DNA from: Ciona intestinalis
Lineage: Eukaryota; Chordata; Ascidiacea; Phlebobranchia; Cionidae
Assembly: GCF_000224145.3 (NCBI RefSeq)
Contig: NW_004190456.2
Location: 1-64,000 of the forward strand
DNA: 64,000 bases
Direction of reading: 5' to 3'
The translations under genes and the position numbers were made by a program. The notes beneath the pieces were generated by a model. That model saw only the letters and a list, made by a program, of their open reading frames with translations. It had not been told where the DNA came from and made no database searches. This document shows, one piece after another, positions 22,281 to 33,241 of this stretch; position 1 is the first letter of the stretch; every line of letters begins with the position of its first letter.

Positions 22281-25200
22281 ATGTTTCCAAGGTGCTGTAG
22301 AATGGGCTGTTTAAGTTTTGAATGCAAACGGTGTCGTTTATTTCGAATCAACATAATCTTATTATGGATTGGAGTTGTCTCTGTGGCGTGTGTGACGGTT
22401 AACTGGATCATGTATGTATGTGTGGTGTCTATTTTAGTAATGTGTGTTAATTATACTATATGTACCTCAACATATAGTAGGGGGGAGATGGTACCAAGAT
22501 AACCCGATGTTTTAAACAATTACCAACTGTCTTTGGGAGTCGTGGGGATACAGTTTTATAATTCTTTGAATGTTCTTTGATTACTACCAAATGGGACAAG
22601 AAAATACAGAACGAAAGTGTGTCCCATCTCCCCCCACTCCACTATATCATGTACAAACGTATACCGTGTATGATACTAGCGTAGTGCATGTTTGAATTAG
22701 TAGGGTGGGGTAAGATGGGATGCTCAGGCCCATATTGCCCAATAACTCGACAATTAATGACAGTTTTTGGGTGAAACTATATTAAAATTAAACGTTAAAC
22801 TCCAATCCACGTACAGATTACAGACCGGAAGCCGATCTACGTCACCACCGGAAGTGATGCACCTTGCTGCAGTCTCATGCGGGCGGCCGAACTACCAGGG
22901 GATAAGGGTGAGTCACCCATGCGTGTTATTTACCCACGTGACTATACTATATATGGCTAAACTCCTTTGGCGAGCCATGCCGTGGGATCGAGATTTGGGC
23001 ACAAAGATGGCTAATTTCTATAACTTCGCGTGACGAGTATTATTTTTACTTTGCTTGTAATAATTCTGTATACGTTTAACCAATAATCAAGTTTAGGTAT
23101 CCAGGCTAAGAATATATAAATGTATGCGTATTTAGACAGCATACCAAAACAAAGTCACGTGTTATAAAAACTGACATTGCCCCGCCACGAAAGAATAAGT
23201 TACATACGTCAGATACGTGATTATCATAAGGGGCGTAAGGTGTATGAAACAGAACCTTGAAATAATATAGAGGTGATTTGAGCTTTAACACAAAACACCC
23301 GTGTTATAACAACTGTCCTTGCCCCACCACACAAGGATAAATAAGTTACATATGTGGTAATATGTTACCGAATAATTCAGGATATCAAGAAACCAATGGA
23401 CCAGACACTCACTATGATCAAATCAGCTTCATTGTTCGCTCACAATCCACTTCATATTCATATCTTCACCGAGAATGATATGATTTCTATGTTCCAGACA
23501 GAGGTATTGTGACGTCATCTGTATATGACGTAATAAATAAGTTATAACGAAACCTATCCGTAGGAAAGTTATATTATTTAATTTTAAATATGTTAGATAC
23601 TTAACATCAAAACTATTCTTTTCGACGAATTAAATTTGAAAAAGTCGTTTACTAAACACCAAAAATATCAAAGTTTGATTTATTTTTGTCATCGGTATTT
23701 TCTAACGCTTTTATTCCGTACTTTAGATCGCCCTTATTATAATAACTGTGGCGTTTGTTCGGTTTTTAATTTGTCCTGTTATGACGTAACCGACTGGAAA
23801 GTTGAAGTCGTCATCAGATTACGCTTATTAAACTGTTTGTAATGTTTGTTCACTTTTCATTTTGTTTCATTGGTCTATGACTCTATGAAGACTTTTAATT
23901 GACCAACTCTCTACTGACCACATGCTGTCATTTCAGATAGATGCTTGGCCCGCTAGAGTGCGGTCGCGAGTCACGTACAGCATTCGACCAATAGATTACG
24001 AAAGGTACCTTCCGCCCACGCTAATAACACAATGGAAGAAATGGTACAAACCATGTGGATCGTTCAGGCTTCTTTTACCGGTGGGTTGTATGGGGTATGT
24101 TATGTTTCATTAGCTCGTATTTAAAACCGTCGCCGTGGCAGTGGTAAGCAATCACATCTACGCCACGTACTTGAGTTGAAATGTTGGTATATGTGAGCAA
24201 ATAATCACCTACAAAGTTACACCCGTGGTAACTCGTAAGCGTGTTATACCGACTATCGTTGCTCCGCCCTGTGAGAATAAAAAAAGTTAAATTCATCAAA
24301 CATTAGATTTTGACTTATTGGTCAAACAATTTAGCTGCTAAACCTCACTCTTATTTTATTTAGAAAATCTTATTTTTAGATGGTTCTTAAAGACGTCACA
24401 GACGCTGCTATATATAGTGATAGTGACGTCATATTCATAAAACCAATCGACGAACTGTGGGCGCAACTTAAAGAGATGGACGAGCGCCAGGTAGCGGCCA
24501 TTTCGCCGACCGCTGGACACCCGCTAGGAGGCTCCAAGTTAAACGAGAACTTTATTTCACATTCGACCGGTTTATTTCAAATAAACACTGGGGTAACAGA
24601 GATATTTAATATTAGTCATCTATAGCATTTTAAGTTTCTCAAACCAGCTGTTTACGCTTTCATTTTTTATGAAAATGTTAAAAAATTGTTATTTTTGTTT
24701 TGTTTTTCTTTAAAATTTGTGACTATATGAATTTTTTATAAATTCTTTTTTATTTTTTGTCGTTTTTTAGGTTATGGTTTTAAACTTTACCCGAATGCTC
24801 TCCTCTGATTGGTTGCTTTTCCATGACGAGCATAAAACTGACCAATCAGAATTAAGAAGAGTAAAATACGGTATCGACCTCTTGTTACCGTATTATGACG
24901 AATACAAAGAAAAAGCGGAACACGACCAGAAACTACTGAATATAATGTTTCATTTTAACCCAAGTAAGTTGGTGATATTATTATTTATTTATTCTCACAT
25001 GGCGGGGCAACTGCAGTCGTTATAACACGGGTGTTATGTTTCATACACCTTGTGTCCGCTTACAAGTTACCACGTATGTAACTTTGTGGGAGATTGTTTT
25101 CTGTATGGTTGATATCCTTTACAACCCATTAGTGACCACTGGGTTAAAGCAATTTAAAGTAGGTGTTTTGCCCATGGACAACCATATACCCATATAACGG

Positions 25201-28200
25201 TAGCAACGTTGAGCCTTTAAGGCTTTTACAAAGCAATCGTTCAAACCCACAACGTCATACGAGTTTGGATTTTATCTCAACCTAGAGCTCATCCAATTTA
25301 ATTTAACGAGTTGGCAACGTTGGTGTATGCAATAACATAGCGATCCAATTTATGTTTTATGTTGAGCGACGAAGCCGCGCTGTTTTGGCCGCAACAAACT
25401 AAGTAATTGCCGTTGAAGCGCCAATATAGAAGCCATTAATATTTGATGTTGGCGCGCGACGGATACAATAAACGACTTTTAATAATTCAGCTTTACAACC
25501 AGATATTGCCGGTAATACCGATCCCTTTTTCCTGCTTTCGAGGCGCTACCGCGACAGCAGTGGCACGTGGCGGGCCATATGTTGCCCGCTACCCCCTACG
25601 GCGTCTTTTGTTTTTCGCGCGTGACACCCAATCGCGACGCGCATCGATTTTTGACGTCACGAATCAACTTAGGCACATTTTGTTCCCGATCCGTAAAATT
25701 CTTCCTGTGTTTGTTCGAAGATTGTGACGTTGCATCGCGTATTGTGACGTCACAAATTGAGTCGTTCGTGAACAAAATTCGATCTAACAGAGCGGAATAA
25801 CGCGCCCTCATTGAAAACTAACTGTGTCACCATCACAAGAATGAAATTACGTTAGAATAACATGTGCAATACCGTGGGCAGTAAACTAACGAATTTGCCT
25901 GTTTTAATATAAAGACCAAGATATTGGTTGCATATATAACAGCCCTATAACGAATATATTTGTGTCTTAGTCTATATTTCGGAACTTTTAAAATTATCGA
26001 ACCATTTGGTTTTCGTCGACAACTATTTATAGCATGGTACAACCGTACCCTCGCAACTTTTAAAAAGAGCGTTGTTAATTTTAAAAACACGAATATGAGA
26101 TATTATGTAACGGTATATCTCATCTCGCCACAACGTATTATTTCGTTGTTTCGTTGCTTATATGAATAGCTTCCCCATAATGATCTACATCGTGATATAT
26201 AGCAAGCTTTTATAAACATGGGTCGGTTGGGTCCCAATGATCAAGGTAAACGAAACAACTGAAATATAAATCATATATAGTAGGGTGGGGGAAGATGGGA
26301 CACCTTTTACCTCTATTTTTTCGCCCCGTTTAGTAGTAAACAAAGAACATTCAAGAAATTATAAAACTACACGCCCACGACTCCCATTGACCGTTAGTAA
26401 TTGTTTAAAACACGATCAGGATATTTAGATATTATGTGCTAAAGGTGTCCCATCTTCCCCCACCCTACTATATCCATATTTGACTGTAATAAATTATGCG
26501 AATCTGACCCTGATCTGATGCTCATAGAGTTGAACGATTCTTGTGTAAAGAAATACAGTAAGGATCTATGGTGCTACGAAATATGTAACAGACAAAATCG
26601 GACTTGATTTTAGGCAGTGACGAGCACTATAGGTCCTTACTGTATCTATTTTGAAATAAACAAAGAGAGCTACTATTAAATTTATCCTCGCATGGTGGGG
26701 TAACTTCGTAAAAGTTATAACACAGGTGTTATATACAAGCTAATAATGCCAACCTGGGTCTGGTTGATCTTTCTGGCCATTTATTTCCAAACCGACGTTT
26801 CGACGTCCGAACAAGTCGCCTTCATCACGGCGAAAAGGAGAACTTTACCCCCAAACTACCAAACACTAAAGTTTAAACAATAATAATAACACCAGTTTAG
26901 ATAGAAAGCTTTCTAAATATTTAAACTACTTTACTAAAGCATATATAAGTCTGCCCACTTCACGTAAAGCCATCACTAACTTATATCTAAACAACTACAA
27001 ACACTAAATCTTAACTTTTTACCTTTAGAGCTACAACAGCAGGTGTTCTGTTTGCGCGTACCTTTAACAGGGGTGTGTCCCCTATAAATTTGCGAATTGA
27101 AACATTTTAAAACCTACATTTCGGCGCTTTATTTCGCAAACAAAAACATTGGGGCAAAGTATATCCCTATATGATGGTGTCGTTTTGCTGGATGGCGTAC
27201 GAAACATTGGCGAAATAAATTATTATTTTACCCAAAAGAGCATTCATTAAGCATTACATTTCAACTGGTAACAAAATAAACATCAAAAACATTGTTATGC
27301 TACTTTGGTTACCATGCATAATGCAATCGAATCTTTATTTAACTCATTAATTTTATCCAAGCAACAGCGGAAAACATTGTTTTAACCGTTCCAGGTCTAC
27401 TGCGACAATTGCCTTGCAGTTGGAACTTTAAGAACAATTTCTGTCAAGACGAAGACAACACGTGTTCTGTGGCTGAGAGGGGCGGGGCTGGGGCGGTACA
27501 TGGGATAACATCAGCGTTTTTCAACGACGTCAACCCGACGTTTCGCGCTCTATACGAGTCCTTCTTACAGGTGAGATTATGACGTCATTATGGTACAGGA
27601 TATGACGTATATACTTCCGAAAAAGCGGAAGCTTCGAAAACCATATGTCGGTTGTGAATTAAGTAGAAGTACTAATCCCATGTTTCCGGGTGTGTAACAC
27701 CTGGTTTGTTTACAGAATGGAAAAACGTTTGTTTTAAAATAAATTTGCGGCTGCTACTGGGTGTACAAAACCAGAACTTCTAGAACAAAAAGTTAATTCA
27801 GAAAACAAATAAACAAAATTTCTTACAATCTGGGTTTAAGTTGTCTCACAACTACCGGTACGCGGTTTCAGTAAACTTAAAATATTTATAGAGATTCTGA
27901 AACAGCGTTCTTTTCAAAGTAAATGAATTTATATTGTTTGGTCCTGGTGGGTTCCGGGTAAAACTTAATCCTGTATGCATACAAGTTGATGAGGGAATTG
28001 TCGCAAAAGCAAAAATGTAACCAGCTTTGTTTCTAACACACTGCTTTAGTTATAATATACGAGGCGTACGCGTGACAACAGTGCTGTATCTATACGTATA
28101 CATTTGAATGCGGTCGAACCTTAAATCAACTTTGTATAATTTAGATGGCAATATAGTACTGTGGGGTAAGATGGATACCTTTAGCACATAATACCCCATA

Positions 28201-29553
28201 TTCAGCTATCGTGTTTTTAACGTTTAACAACGGTATTTTAGAGTTAGAAGATACGATTGTACAATTCTGTAAAATTACTTTGTTTACTAATGTGAGGGGA
28301 AATTACTATATATACTACATAAGTTGCAAGAAATACAACATTTCATTTAAAAAGTTAAAATAAGCGAAAAATTGTCATTTGCGACTTAGTTTGTCTATGG
28401 TTCAATGTCTAATCATTTAATGCTTCCGTGTTTCGACTTTAAACCGATTCGTTATAGAGTTCGTTATAGAGTTTACGAATTTTTTCGTCAACAGTTCGTT
28501 ATAGAGTTTACGAACTTCCTTTACAATTTACATGGATTGAATCTACCATCTTATAAATTTATTGTTTGGTGTTGATTCTCGGGCTAATAGTTTGTCACTT
28601 TCAAATAAAACATAATAGTAGGTTGGGGGAATATGGGACACCCTTTTTATTCTATTTTCTCGTCCTATTTGGTAGTAAACAAAGAACATTTAAAGAATCA
28701 AAAAACGTATTCTCACGACTCTCATAGACCGTTGTTTTTTGTTTAAAACACGATCGGGATATTAAGATATTATGTGCTAATGGTTTCCCATCTTCCCCCG
28801 CCCTAACTATGAGAGATGTGAGAACACGGATTTATAATTCTTTGAAATTCTTTGTTTACTACCAAATGGGGTGAGGAAGTAGATTGAAAGGATGTCTCAT
28901 CTTCCCCCACTCTACTATACAGCTCAATACTTTTATATTTTAAGTAAAAATTCCAGCCTAGTTTTTCGTATATACTAAATTTAGATTGAAGTTTTTGGAT
29001 TTTGTATCACATATGTATTTATAAACTGAATGCACACATTTATTGTATTCAGCGAGTAAATACATATAGTAGGGTGGGGAAGGTGGGACATATTTGGCAC
29101 ATAATGTCCAAATATTCTGATCGTGTTTCAAACAATTTACAACGATCTATGGAAGTCGCGAGGATACAGTTGTACAATTCTGTAAAATTTCTTTATTTAC
29201 AACCAAATGGGACGAGAAAAGAGAATGAACATTTTTTGTCCCATCTTCCCCAACCCTACTATGTTGTATTTAGTAGGATTTCGAAACTAGGTTTTCTGGT
29301 GTTAGCCTATTTAGGTTGTATTTTGATATGTTTTGTGACTTTAAATTTAAAATCCAAATATATTTTTAGTATAGGCGAATACTTATATACATTACAGTAC
29401 GACTTTGAACCGAATCTGGACAAGTATCTCTTACAACCATATCTACAGCAACTTGCCGAAACTGCCGAAGGGACGTTTTGTTTAACCAAGTCACACGTTA
29501 TAACTACGTCACTGAAAAGCAGCGTCGGACGGTTGATGGCTCAAGAAAACTGA
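22281..29553 (+). CDS. GXYLT1: Glucoside xylosyltransferase (GXYLT family), complete
   Basis: Adds alpha-1,3-xylose to O-glucose on EGF repeats of Notch-type proteins, from UDP-xylose, in the secretory pathway. Exons: 22281-22411, 22817-22907, 23381-23503, 23937-24080, 24380-24592, 24771-24963, 27395-27570, 29398-29553. Phases are consistent and the product is about 408 residues. Exon 1 encodes a type II anchor (INIILLWIGVVSVACVTV). Then come HLAAVSCG, TLTMIKSASLFA and LHIHIFTEND. WKKWYKPCGSFRLLLP leads into YSDSDVIFIKPIDELW, whose DSD is the metal/nucleotide-sugar DxD motif. Later come HDQKLLNIMFHFNPS, LPCSWN and NPTFRALYESFL. This order is that of vertebrate GXYLT1/2. The symbol is a family label: GXYLT1 and GXYLT2 cannot be separated here. 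The large sixth intron (24964-27394) carries a SINE and a MITE. The last exon is the least certain. Confidence 0.88.
22471..22646. mobile_element. MITE copy in GXYLT intron 1
   Basis: TATAGTAGGGGGGAGATGG to CCCCCACTCCACTATA. Its interior is near-identical to the copy at 17421-17614, including CGTGGGGATACAGTTTTATA. It belongs to a duplicated segment. Confidence 0.75.
22696..22800. mobile_element. Truncated MITE left half
   Basis: TTAGTAGGGTGGGGTAAGAT onward matches 17664-17772, then stops abruptly at AACGTTAAAC, 16 bp before GXYLT exon 2. No right end is present. Confidence 0.75.
23150..23360 (+). repeat. Two composite-SINE tail units
   Basis: Two diverged copies of the tail unit in the intron before GXYLT exon 3: AAGGTGTATGAAACAGAACC near 23238, and ACACCCGTGTTATAACAACT with AAGGATAAATAAGTTACATA just before exon 3. 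A third, 3'-truncated tail lies at about 24165-24300 in the next-but-one intron. Confidence 0.65.
24985..25260 (-). repeat. Composite SINE, near full length
   Basis: Tail (CATGGCGGGGCAACTGCAGT..CATACACCTTGTGTCC), middle (GTGGGAGATTGTTTTCTGTA, CATTAGTGACCACTGGGTT) and a decayed head ending near 25260. It begins 21 bp after the GXYLT exon-6 donor. Confidence 0.75.
26276..26472. mobile_element. MITE, well-preserved 197-bp copy
   Basis: TATAGTAGGGTGGGGGAAGA..GGGACACC at the left and GGTGTCCCATCTTCCCCCAC..CTACTATA at the right, a ~30-bp near-perfect terminal inverted repeat. This is the best reference copy in the window. It has no ORF. It resembles the Ciona MITE family I recall as Cimi-1. Confidence 0.88.
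26745..26900. repeat. Dispersed repeat fragment with CCGACGTTTCGACGTC
   Basis: AAACCGACGTTTCGACGTCC then AAGTCGCCTTCATCACGG. A related CCGAAGTTTCGACGTC sits at about 39260-39300. This looks like the terminal part of a larger transposon; its class is not determined. Confidence 0.4.
28152..29262. mobile_element. Cluster of MITE copies (two whole, two partial)
   Basis: Within the last GXYLT intron: a left half at 28152-28290, a whole copy at 28614-28810, a right half at 28812-28918 and a whole copy at 29065-29262. Whole copies are bounded by AGTAGGGTGGGG-type and CCCCACCCTACTA-type ends. The copies differ by many substitutions, so they inserted at different times. An open frame starting at 29002 passes through the last copy and is not taken as coding before 29398. 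Confidence 0.8.
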
Positions 29554-32500
29554 TTACGTAACGATGACGTCTATTCAAGAAAACTGATGACGTCATAGTT
29601 GAAGATTTTTTCCCGTATTTGTGAAAAAAAAGTGAAAAGGAAAGCGTAAATATTTTTTCAACGGTCCTACTTGTGCATATCAACCCCTGTTTTTTTATTT
29701 GATTTGGTTGGGTCGTCTACTACAGTGGTTCACAGACCCATTTGACTGTGACTGTAAAATTTACAACATTATTTTTATGCCTACAAAATTTGTTTGAAAT
29801 GTAGTTTTGAAATTGAGTTGCTAAAGCTTTGGTATAAATTAATGTTTAGTATTTCTATTGGCGTGAAAAAGTTGAAAAGCACTTCTTTACACCGATACAT
29901 ACTTATATTAACACAATGTAATATATAATCACTGTGTTTAAAGTCGTCGTGCCGCTGTTTTGTAATAAAATAGCAAAAAGTTTGCAATTTTATAAATTCT
30001 TGTGCGTGTCGCTTATTCAAACAGGCATAGACTATGTAAGTCTTTTGTAAGACGTTCTATAATATACTTACAGAAATTTTGAAATACTTTAAGCACGCGC
30101 GCAGTTATAAATAATTGAAAGCCGCTGGTTTGCTGGTACTTTGTCATCACAATGGCCATTATGAATAAATAATCGTAAGGCTCGTACGTTATGAAATATG
30201 AAACATCTACTGAATTATTAATACCAGTATAAGCGTGACTTCATTAAAACTACTTATTTCTGTTTACAGTTAGAACCTAGGTCGAAAACGAATTGACACC
30301 GCGCTTTGCCGCTGTATATTGTTGGTCGTTTCCTGTATAATAGGAACAGGCTATAGTTAAACTTTGTACTTTGATTTAGTAATTTAACTGTTGCGGCATT
30401 GAGTCAATTTTGCAGTATGATTAATTAGTTAAACAGTTTATAAATTAGAACTTGGTGTAGATAACATAGTTTGTACTTTAGATAGGCAGTTATGTTTGGC
30501 ATATGCACATTTTTAGTTTGTTTAAAAAGGTGGTTTTTGTCAAATTGGTTCCAGTTGCTATAGGTGTTTATCGTTTATTTAACGTGTTTTAAAAGCGTAA
30601 ACAAAGATAGAACGTTTACATGTTCGTTATTTGTTACTATACACGCGAAAACGTATGTTTAAAGCTATTTTGTGGCTTTTACATGAAATAATTTGTTATA
30701 ATATTAACAAATTATCGCTGGTTATCGAGCATGCGGTTCGATTTAAAAACATTTGATAACTCACAATATGCTCTGTGACGTACAAGATACCACGCTTCTT
30801 ATTGGCCAGTAGAAATAGATTGAACGTTATTAGGGCTCGAGGGACCACGCTTTGATGTGACAGTTCTAACCCGATTTGAGAGTATCAGCAGATCAGCATT
30901 GGTCCGAATGAAATCGTTATTATTGGGAAATCCTAATCCATTATTGTTTTAATATCTGCGGTCCAGTTGAATGTTATATTGCGTTTAGTTTGCGCTGGTT
31001 AGGCTGTTGGAATGTACTGGTTAGTACAGGGATAAAATTTAGGTTTACTAGTATTTAACCTATCAAGTTTTCGCCCCCTAGATTTGGGTCGCGATTTGCA
31101 GTGCAGTTCAGTGCTCATAAACGACCTTTTATGACGTAATAAAAACTATGAAACGTAGCGTAATTACAACTTTTTGTTTTTTAATTGTTGCTAATTGCCG
31201 AGCAGCAGATTTGACGACCGTTGCCGGACAGCCTGTCTGTGACGTAACAATGCTATATTGTAGAGGTAGCTGCCACGCGACCGCGAAAACCGATACGACA
31301 ATCTAAGAATTACAAGAAGTTTTAATCCATGGAGCGTTCGGCTTGTTTCCGCTATTTCAATCTTAAGCGTGTTGCTTTCGACAGCCATTCACATGGTATA
31401 TGTGGCTGGGCATGCGTGTGGCGACAAACTAGTTCTACATCTGCTTAAGTTGGAATATTCGGACCTCATTGTTTCGCAGCGGAATAGCGGTTTGGGAATT
31501 CTAGACAGGAAGCACGAAGTTCAAATGCATCGATGCTATTATTACGTCACAATACAAATCGTGGCTTAGATAATAAAGATGTCTCGATTTGTCATAACAG
31601 CAGGTTGTTCTTGATATTATGACATCACAATGCCACGCGTCTAGTACGAACTTGTGTTCGCTATTGTACAACGTCTGTCGTATGCACTACGGTAGACTTG
31701 GTAAGGCGTATAATTTTTATTACTCTGTACAAAGATGGCACGCTGTGAGGCGCGTGGGCCGTTTGTTCGGCAAATTTTACTTCGGTTTTGTTCTAGAAAA
31801 ACTTCTGCTCCGGCTAGCAGCAGACCCGCGTTCGCCGCCCGATTTAAATAAACAGATTTCGAAACGCTTGCCCGCTCGTACAGACCTGCTACCCGGCATT
31901 GTTGGTACTCGCCGCTACCCAACTGTCGCGCTTTATTTTAGTTTGTTTTTAGTCGCGCGCCTTTCTTACTACAGCTCGTGTTTCGGCCCCGCTACTAATC
32001 GCTGCTGAGTAGTCTGCCACTCTGCGCGGGGCAGGTGTTATCGTGGGCAGTGGAATATTCCCTTAAAGAGCTGAGTCCCAGTCGCTAGTGGATCATAACA
32101 CAGTCGGTCCAGTGGCGTGCTCTCTCTATTTTACTTGGCTGCCATGCAAGTGGTAGACGGAAGGATTAAAGGTTTGTTTGTGTCGATCGCTTTTAGCTCA
32201 GAGATGCATTGAGTCGTAGACTATAGGAGGATTATTACGAAACAATAGCGGCGCACGACCATGATTATTACGTCAGGATTAACAATTTAAAACGTCGCAA
32301 AAAAATCAGCAAATATATTCAAGCGAGTAGCGTACAATGAGTCAGTGTTGAGATCGCTAACCTAATGTGGGGTGAGAGAGTGTATTATGTATAAGCAAGT
32401 AAATGTTACCGGTATATGACTTTTAGGAGATTATGTGAAGTTATATAATATAAAGTAATTGGAATTTTAGTTTCCAATAATTTGATTTCGTTATCGTATA

Positions 32501-33241
32501 ATACAGCCTGGTGAGGTTCTCACGCCAAAAGCCAAGCCATCCAGCGTATGCGGCTTGTTTGCCTGGTGTAAACAAATTAATGAAAGGTGCTAGACTATAA
32601 GAGACTCAAATAAAATGCGGAATGAACTGGTCATTAGAGACAGTTGAGTAGGGCGAATGGGAACGCCTATAGTTACGTTACGGGCGTATGAGACATGGTA
32701 TGCAGTGTCGGTGACGTTCACCGGGTTTGTTAAACTTTCCCACGGTCCAAGTTACCGGTGAGCGCCCACGGCAATCGCTGAGATATTTGTGTCGATCACT
32801 TGCGTAGAAATTGGAAATGATTTACAAACAATTGCATGAGTGATGTGACGGTTTGTTTTACACAGTAAGGTGCAGTTGGTAGGGCTGTATACATGGGTGG
32901 CTTGTAAAGCACATTGATATAAGCACCGTGGTAGCGTGTACAATGGTAGCATCGTGTAGTTCTAAAAATGTAGACAGATTGTTTTTATTGTTACGTCACA
33001 ATGCAGGCAAGGCGCCGCGAAATCGGATTTTCATGCGTTTTACGAATTTTTCTCTTTTGTTGCAGGTTTTAACTGCGTTAAAAAAAAACTGAAACCGATA
33101 GATTGTGTTGCAAGGTGATAAAACGTGGTTGGGGTCAAAAAGTATCTTTTCACTCCGACAGTGGAATTCGTGCACAAAAGCAAAGATTCAAAGCGACATT
33201 TGAAGTGTGTGGGTCCATTTGCAACCATTTGAAACACAACG
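29554..33241. other. Intergenic, upstream of the DLK-like gene
   Basis: 3.7 kb without a supported exon. The first part (29554-30700) is AT-rich. The part from about 30750 is richer in CpG and has repeated TTACGTCA/TGACGTAA words (near 30775, 31131, 31241, 31543, 32266 and 32990). This could be promoter or enhancer DNA for the plus-strand DLK-like gene. Opposing open frames at 31619-32008 and 31641-31922 overlap and resemble nothing I know. Confidence 0.5.

Noticed and set aside
25443-26169. Overlapping short frames in the sixth GXYLT intron
   Set aside because: Frames overlap on both strands, show no family features and lie in intron sequence between well-supported exons.
29002-29553. 183-codon frame as a single exon
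   Set aside because: It runs through a whole MITE; only 29398-29553 has an acceptor and phase that fit the GXYLT C-terminus.
31619-32008. 129-codon open frame upstream of the DLK-like gene
   Set aside because: An opposing frame of similar length overlaps it, composition is not protein-like, there are no flanking splice sites in phase and no family match.
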